A DNA stretch of 12,553 nt. Source: Phoronis ovalis. Its lineage: Eukaryota > Phoronida > Phoronidae. The notes beneath the pieces are model-generated. The model was not told where the DNA came from. It was given only the letters and a program-made list of their open reading frames with translations, and made no database searches. Below, piece after piece: positions 6,884 through 12,553 of the stretch. Within the stretch, counting starts at the first letter, position 1, and each line of letters opens with the position of its first letter. The stretch covers positions 1 to 12,553 of the forward strand of contig JAOXYB010044126.1 of NCBI GenBank assembly GCA_028565635.1. The letters are read 5' to 3'. Position numbers and translations under genes: made by a program.

Positions 6884-8360
6884 TAGCTACTGACCGTACA
6901 CTCCTTAGGATATTGACACCATATATGTGTTGTTTAACACTTACTTTACTTAGTGATTACACAAGTATTATTTCTATAAGTTGTCATCTGGGATTGTTTG
7001 AATTATTATTCAAATTGTGTTAGAGTTTTGAACTTATTTATATTGAAGACATCTTGGAGTCGATTTAGGTTCTCTCCGTTTATTTCCCTATCACAAGTAG
7101 TTAGTAAAGAATTTGGGAATTGTAGACAATATCTCCTTATGGTTTTCATATATTAAAGCTCTGTAACAGAAATGCATTTGTGATTCCAACTTTGTATTTC
7201 CAGGAAATGGTAATTCGACACCCGCAGTGCAATAGTTCCGGCTTCAAGTAGAATTTATGTGCCGAACATCACGTGACAAGAATAGTCTGCCAACGGATTG
7301 TTGAACAAGCTTTTTATGCAGCGATAACATTAATTTTCTCTTGATTAGTTATTTTTTTCATTTCTGATTCACAAAGTTGTAAGCAACTTTTCCGATTTCA
7401 TTAAAAATAAATTTAACTGAAATGTACAGCCGTGTATAATATACGTATAATATTTTTTCTGCAATGTGCAATACAAAAACTGGGACATAAACTATAGTAA
7501 ATACACATGAATAAATTGTTTAACGCAACTGCTAGTTCATATCGTTTTCATATAAAACGAAAGGTTAAATAATATTAGTTATGCCATAATAAATATTAAT
7601 TTACTAGTAAAAAAACTATATGTTTAGCTCAACGTAAGTAATGAATTTAAATTTAATTTAGAAATTGTTTAAAACGTTTAAAAAAAGAAATGATATGTCA
7701 TTCAGTCTTTTTTGGAATGTCGATTGACTGTGCGAGAATAATGCTTCCTTAACTTTGGAAATTATCCCTACACAAAAGCGGCTGTTACCCTAAATTCTGT
7801 TAGTTCAAATGAATGTGATGTAGGTGGCGAACTGTAGCGCATTTTTTGGATGGCAATTTAACATAGGACTTCATAAAACATTTTTTACAAACAATTCTAT
7901 CATTAGAAAATGCACAATTTTAGGATGGTAAATATTGCATGTTCTCCTTGGTTTTACTAAAATATGTGGGTAATAATTTTTCTGGGTAATAGGTTATCAG
8001 ATATGTGGTTAAAAAAAACTGTGACCTAGACTTTAATACACAGGTGATTGAACAAAAAAGCCTCAGCTAAAAGATTATACATCAGAGCGAATTTCTTTCC
8101 TGATAGCATATATTACGAATTTAAGGGAATTACTAATCTCCAGGTAAATGTTTTTAACAGACTGAACGTTTAACATTAAAGAAAAATTGGTCCGGTTTGC
8201 ACTTGTTACAATATTCCTTTATATCAATTATCGAATCATTAAATACATAAGTAATGAATTGATAATCTTTGATTTGATTAGAAAGGCTTAACAAACATAC
8301 TTGATCTTGGTCTTTGGTCTCATTTAGCTCAAAGTACTTGTGTTATCTACAACTCACTCG
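6884..8360. other. Intergenic, no gene seen
   Basis: The sequence is AT-rich, with short poly-A and poly-T runs. I found no open frame, tRNA-like fold or repeat that I can support. Confidence 0.5.
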
Positions 8361-8535
8361 CCCAACTCAGGGCCGTCAGACACTTTTTCAAAAGGGTGGT
8401 GCGTTTGTAGTAAATTATTTGTCTCGGACCAGGAGTGCCGGAGGCGGTTCGCACGCGTGAAGCAGCATGCGGGGAGGGTCCAGCAAGGGTGTCCCCTTCC
8501 GTAATTGGCATGCGGTCCAGGGCCCGCTTGAGGTT
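8361..8535. repeat. GC-rich relic of an unidentified repeat or exon
   Basis: This island is clearly richer in G and C than the AT-rich flanks and keeps an 80-codon frame open on the minus strand (8347-8589), whose product I do not recognise. It contains a 19-mer (8387-8405) that recurs with one mismatch at 10899-10917. A shared word at two sites in otherwise unrelated sequence suggests a dispersed element rather than a host exon. Confidence 0.4.
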
Positions 8536-8589
8536 TATCTTTTTAATGGGTGTTATACAATTCATCCTACATTTTAAGGGTAAAATCAT

Positions 8590-9539
8590 CTTTCTAAATT
8601 GACTATAAAATCATAATTAAAACATTGTTTTAAAATATTATATGGTGCAAAATAGAAAATCAGTATTGCATGTAATGTAGAGATCAGCAGTATGACATTT
8701 TTAAAAAATTAGAATACATTTTGTTTGTCTGATCTTTGTGAATTAGACGGATAGACATAAAGAGGGGCTCGGGAATAAAATCGAGTGCATCCGTACCTAA
8801 CACAAGTATTACATTTATGTTGATTGCACAATTGTACCACCACGTGGGAAACGTTTCAAACCTACTTATAAACAAGGCAAAGTTTACTGATAAATCTAAT
8901 CAATACGAAAAAACAACCCGAGACGAACTTGAAAGATATTAAGCTGACAACAGGTCCACCGGAAATAAAAGCACAACTTTTAAAATGTGTTACTCAAAGA
9001 ATTTTGTTGAATAAATAGAAAATGAGGCATCAAAATAATTGTAATGGTATCACCTGTGTAACTCTAAACTTTTCTGCTTCATTCGCGTCATTATTTAACT
9101 TTACGGTGCTATTCTTTTACTCCTGCTGATATCAAAAATGCTAATGAGATTTCAATTTTTGGAAACCAGCTTTACTGCCCATGTATTGCTATTTTAGTTT
9201 TGAATCATTTTTGGTGAAATAAATATGTTTTTGGTTTATTGTTATGAAGGTAGATGTAATTACATGGGTTATAACTAGACAGCCTTTTAGCAAAGGCATA
9301 GGATTACTGCAATGTTCCCTTTTACAGTTTGAAGAAATCCACATATTAATGGATGGATTTATTCAGCCTGTGGTATATGTGTGAATGTCCTAATTTGCAA
9401 TCAAGTTATGGTTAGATGTAAACACTAACAAATCTGGAAAATTGATTAACATTCTGAATGTTATTTTAATTGCATCACCAACCCAGTAAAGAAATTAAAT
9501 AACAAAAAAAATATAATAGGAATTTTAATAAATAACTAA
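8590..9539. other. Intergenic, no gene seen
   Basis: A 63-codon minus-strand frame (8684-8875) lies here, with no motif I can name and no supporting splice or start context. The rest is AT-rich. Confidence 0.45.
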
Positions 9540-10003
9540 ACATTTTTTTTGGTTTCTATTAACCTCAAAATGACCCAATACTTTTGAATGACCTGTAAAT
9601 GACATCAGAGTCCCATTTTTGTAAGTTTCACGCAAGTAGGAGATTTGGGCCTCTTGACCTCCAGATGGTCCAATAATCTCAAGATCAACTATCCCCAACC
9701 TGGGGATGTCATACGTCAAACTTCACGCCTATATGACCAACCGCTCTTTAGTTTGCACATACGTCCTCCATATATTAATTGAAAAGACGCCAAAGATGCC
9801 TCTTGGCCTCAAAGGTAATCAACAATGCCTCTGTATAACTGTAAAACATCATATTTGGATACTTTGACCAGTTTTAGAAATTTGACTTGTGACCTTTAAA
9901 TGACCTTTTGACCTAAAGGTCAACAATGGCCTGCCCGAGGGATGTCATACGTTAAGTGACATGTCTCTACCTTTGGCCATCTGTGAGATACAGTTCGTTA
10001 AAA
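9540..10003 (+). repeat. Two-copy diverged dispersed repeat of the TGACCT type
   Basis: Two related blocks lie in direct orientation. Each has TAAATGACNT, CTTGACCT or TTTGACCT words, then GGGATGTCATACGT (9703-9716 and 9939-9952, offset 236), then a less conserved part ending before AGTTTG or CAGTTCGTT. Half-palindromic TGACCT/AAGGTCA words recur. Similar 'gene-like' repeats are common in marine invertebrate genomes. A minus-strand frame (9525-9719) is only a by-product of the repeat. Confidence 0.55.
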
Positions 10004-10046
10004 ATTGGAAAGAAACGAAGAAAGAAAGAATATAAGAAAGAAAACG
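10004..10046. repeat. GAAA-rich microsatellite tail
   Basis: The second repeat copy runs directly into TTGGAAAGAAACG and then several imperfect GAAA units (GAAGAAAGAAAGAATATAAGAAAGAAAA-type, given here in part). A simple-sequence tail joined to a dispersed repeat is typical of a mobile element end or of a microsatellite seeded by one. Confidence 0.6.
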
Positions 10047-10898
10047 TAAACTCAATAGCATGACTGCTAAATCAGCAATCCTAAATAGCATACACGTTTG
10101 GTGATTTGAGTGATATTCAGGAAGTCGGTGAAAAGCATCTGTTTTATTCTTTCGTTATTTTTTAATACGTTTTATTTCAAATAAATGTTTACCCAATTCA
10201 AATGAAGTAGCTACGTCGTTACTGAGTGATGTAATACTACGTTTAACTTATTTTTAATCTAGTTATAATATAATATAATCAAAGAACATCTCATAATTTA
10301 GCAGAGCTCAATTTGGAGGCCATCTCGGATTCGTCCAGATACAAAATTTGATATTTTAAAAATTTCAAGCAAAATTAAAAGATTTCCTAGTTCTACTTCA
10401 CTTCTCTAAAACAAATTACAGAATCAAAAATACTAAATATCAGAATATAACCATTATCGTGGAAATATAGCCGTTATTAAATTTGTTAATGCTTATCTCA
10501 AAAATGTTGTAATTCATAAAACCTGCAAAAGAAATACAAATCAAGCACTAGGATATATAAAACTTTAAGAGTTTTATATACATATTCCCTAATTTCAAAT
10601 TTGGAAAGTACCTTTTCAAGAACGTTAACCAAACTTTTATGAAATGGTGAACTTGACGCATTTCCGGTCACATTGTATATGCCATGGAATAAAGATGAGA
10701 AAATGTCATGGATTTTTTTGCGAATCATGTTATTTTTTTATCTATATCATGTTCGAAATGATAATGTATATGTATGTGTGCAAGAGAGGCTAATCTTTCC
10801 ACACCCACGCGTGGTGGCTCTTGTGTAATTATGTAACCTCTTGCCACTTAACTGTACGTCCGATTCCATGATTAGAGCGTAAACAAGGTTCCTGTTAT
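10047..10898. other. Intergenic, no gene seen
   Basis: The sequence is AT-rich. A 76-codon minus-strand frame (10498-10728) has no recognisable feature. A GC-richer patch begins near 10800 with CACACCCACGCGTGGTGGC, which holds a short palindrome around CCACGCGTGG. Confidence 0.45.
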
Positions 10899-10950
10899 TT
10901 CAAAAGGGGGGTGCGTTCAAACCCAACGCAGCCCCCATCTGACGGGCCTG
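10899..10950. repeat. GC-rich repeat fragment with a strong hairpin
   Basis: GGGGG-G-TGCGT at 10906-10916 pairs with ACGCA-G-CCCCC at 10926-10936, with one mismatch and a 9-nt loop (TCAAACCCA). The loop and flanks include GTTCAAACC (10915-10923), which fits the tRNA box B consensus, so a tRNA-derived SINE fragment is possible. I found no convincing box A at normal distance. Bases 10899-10917 repeat the word at 8387-8405 with one mismatch. Confidence 0.4.
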
Positions 10951-12411
10951 TCAGCTGTTTATCAGAATTTTTAGCACCAGTTATTTCTGAAACGTTTATA
11001 GGTTATGTCCAGTTGCATTTATTATAACAATTATTATTCTGTTTCACTTCTATCAGATGATTATATTGTGTAAAGTGTGTATCATAATTTCTTACTGGTC
11101 AGAGTGAAGCAGAAACCAATCTAGCTGAATCCTGTACACTAATTTGTATAATGTGTATACATTATTGTATTACTGTCCAAACAAGAAATAACAAGCAATT
11201 ATGAATAACGATCAATTCAATTATTATAATGAAATCGTTCAATTCCAATTTAAGGAAATTACATGTACAAGAAAAACTACTCTTAAATTTTTGAACAGAT
11301 GTTATTTTCAATCGATAGTCGTGCACCGGTGACACAATATCATGTCTGGTAAACAATTCATGAAAAATAGATATCAAGAAACTTAAACTCATTACCTAAT
11401 ATTTTATATCGATATTTCGAAGTCTTGATATTTGCTTAAATGCGCAAGTTCAATTGTTTATCTAGATTAAGCGTTCTGATTTGTGTACTTACAGTAAATA
11501 TTAGAGCGTTGTCATGAGCAATTGTCCTAGACTACCAGTTAATACCGATAGTGTAGCGTTTACTGTTTACACATTGCATTTTGTCATTTGGTATAAATTG
11601 TGTGCTAGGTTGAAGTCGTATTAATACAATACTTTCCTCACTACATTCATATTATAATGTTCATATACCACAACAGCCAGTAAAATTGTGTTAATGTTTG
11701 TTTCACCAATTCACTGTTTTGATTTATTGCCACTGTATTGGCTTCACATAAATGTCTTCATAATTTATGAATTCAGTATCTTAGCTGTAAAATACATTTA
11801 CAATATTTAGGTACTAAAAGGTGAATTTTTGGTATCTTTTCTGATAATTCAAGATTATACATCGATGTTTACAAGAACTCAAGATAGCATATCACAGTCC
11901 AACACAACCTTAAGCAGCCAATTTGAATTTCATTCAAATTACCAAAAGTGTGCGATATTTACATGCACCTTCATAACATTAAAGTAAAAAAAAAAGCTTT
12001 ATTTTATCAAAAAATGAATTATAACTAAAATATTAAAAGTTTCCCTTCAATTTAAAAATAAATTATTAAAATAGAAGATAAACGGTGTTCAATATTCAAA
12101 ATTGAAATCTTATTCATATGGGGAGGGGTAAAATAATAGCCTCGTAAAATTAAATGGATGAACATACATGCAGGAGATAAATTTAGAAATGGAAAGGAGA
12201 TATAATTATTTTGATATCCAGTTTTCTAATTAAAAGCTACAGTTGTTCCAATAACACATTCTTCCAATAACACGTATTTAAAATTTGGAACATTTATTTC
12301 CGGACACAGTGTATACCTTCGTAAATTATCAAAGCACAGTCAAATATACTGTCATTTGTCCTACGTGACATATAAAACGTCCTTTATTGCATACTTGAAT
12401 TTACTTTAAGT
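10951..12411. other. Intergenic, no gene seen
   Basis: The sequence is AT-rich throughout. A 76-codon minus-strand frame (11162-11392) has no recognisable motif. A poly-A run lies near 11987-11995. Confidence 0.45.
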
Positions 12412-12516
12412 TTAGACCCTTGTTGTAGTTTTAATTTTTGTTTGTTAAAAACTGAGTTTATGTATGACTTTAGATTCCTATATAAATTTCTATCCCTATA
12501 TGCAACAAGGGTCTAA
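12412..12516. repeat. Short inverted repeat, possible small non-autonomous element
   Basis: TTAGACCCTTGTTG at 12412-12425 is the exact reverse complement of CAACAAGGGTCTAA at 12503-12516. The 77 bp between them are AT-rich and non-coding. A perfect 14-bp pair this close is unlikely by chance and suits a tiny MITE-like element or a hairpin. I could not identify a target-site duplication with confidence. Confidence 0.4.
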
Positions 12517-12553
12517 GGCCACACACAAGCTTCCAGAATAGTCATACAGGGGG

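Noticed and set aside
8347-8589. Minus-strand 80-codon ORF in the GC-rich island
   Set aside because: High GC reduces stop codons, and the shared 19-mer points to a dispersed repeat rather than a gene.
8684-8875. Minus-strand 63-codon ORF with a mixed, protein-like composition
   Set aside because: I could not recognise any family, and the length is compatible with chance, so no function is assigned.
10814-10923. A tRNA-like pair of box A (TGGCTCTTGTG) and box B (GTTCAAACC)
   Set aside because: The boxes are about 100 bp apart, box A lacks its conserved A, and no cloverleaf can be drawn.
10498-11392. Two 76-codon minus-strand ORFs (10498-10728 and 11162-11392)
   Set aside because: No motif, start context or splice signal supports them, and lengths like this are expected by chance on two strands.

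Overview
The window reads as AT-rich nuclear DNA from an animal with long intergenic stretches, many diverged repeats and no bacterial signals (no operons, no Shine-Dalgarno-led genes). A marine invertebrate, most likely a mollusc, fits best. The reasons are a decayed gene resembling the N-terminal half of RAG1, a class of stand-alone element known from the sea slug Aplysia (N-RAG-TP), and a diverged 'TGACCT...AAGGTCA' type repeat. The species cannot be fixed from the sequence.

Layout. 200-1031: a repeat family with three direct copies of a core motif and one inverted copy, giving a large inverted repeat (arms about 302-528 and 812-1031). 1829-2839 (+): an intronless, frameshifted pseudogene carrying, in the order seen in vertebrate RAG1, an LCRLC zinc knuckle, an acidic 'DIDSKHP' block followed by CTKC, a C3HC4 RING and a trailing CTIC...H zinc module. 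It then ends at a short C-terminal tail with no RAG1 transposase core. 2958-2983: an AT microsatellite. 3253-3435: a small ORF of unknown worth with splice-like flanks. 3623 to about 5408 (+): a gene or recent pseudogene for a membrane-anchored, highly charged coiled-coil protein. It contains a nearly perfect 587-bp tandem duplication that is out of phase, plus a nonsense codon, two homopolymer frameshifts and a plausible 132-bp GT-AG intron leading to a short last exon whose stop overlaps AATAAA.

5410-12553 has no gene I can support. It holds a hairpin near 6805-6883, a GC-rich relic at 8361-8535 that shares a 19-mer with a perfect hairpin locus at 10899-10936, a two-copy diverged repeat ending in a GAAA-rich tract (9540-10046), and a 14-bp inverted repeat near the right end (12412-12516).

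There is no evidence that the two coding loci work together; they are neighbours on the same strand about 780 bp apart. The most interesting feature is the RAG1 N-terminal relic, because it preserves the zinc-binding half of the V(D)J recombinase family apart from the catalytic half.
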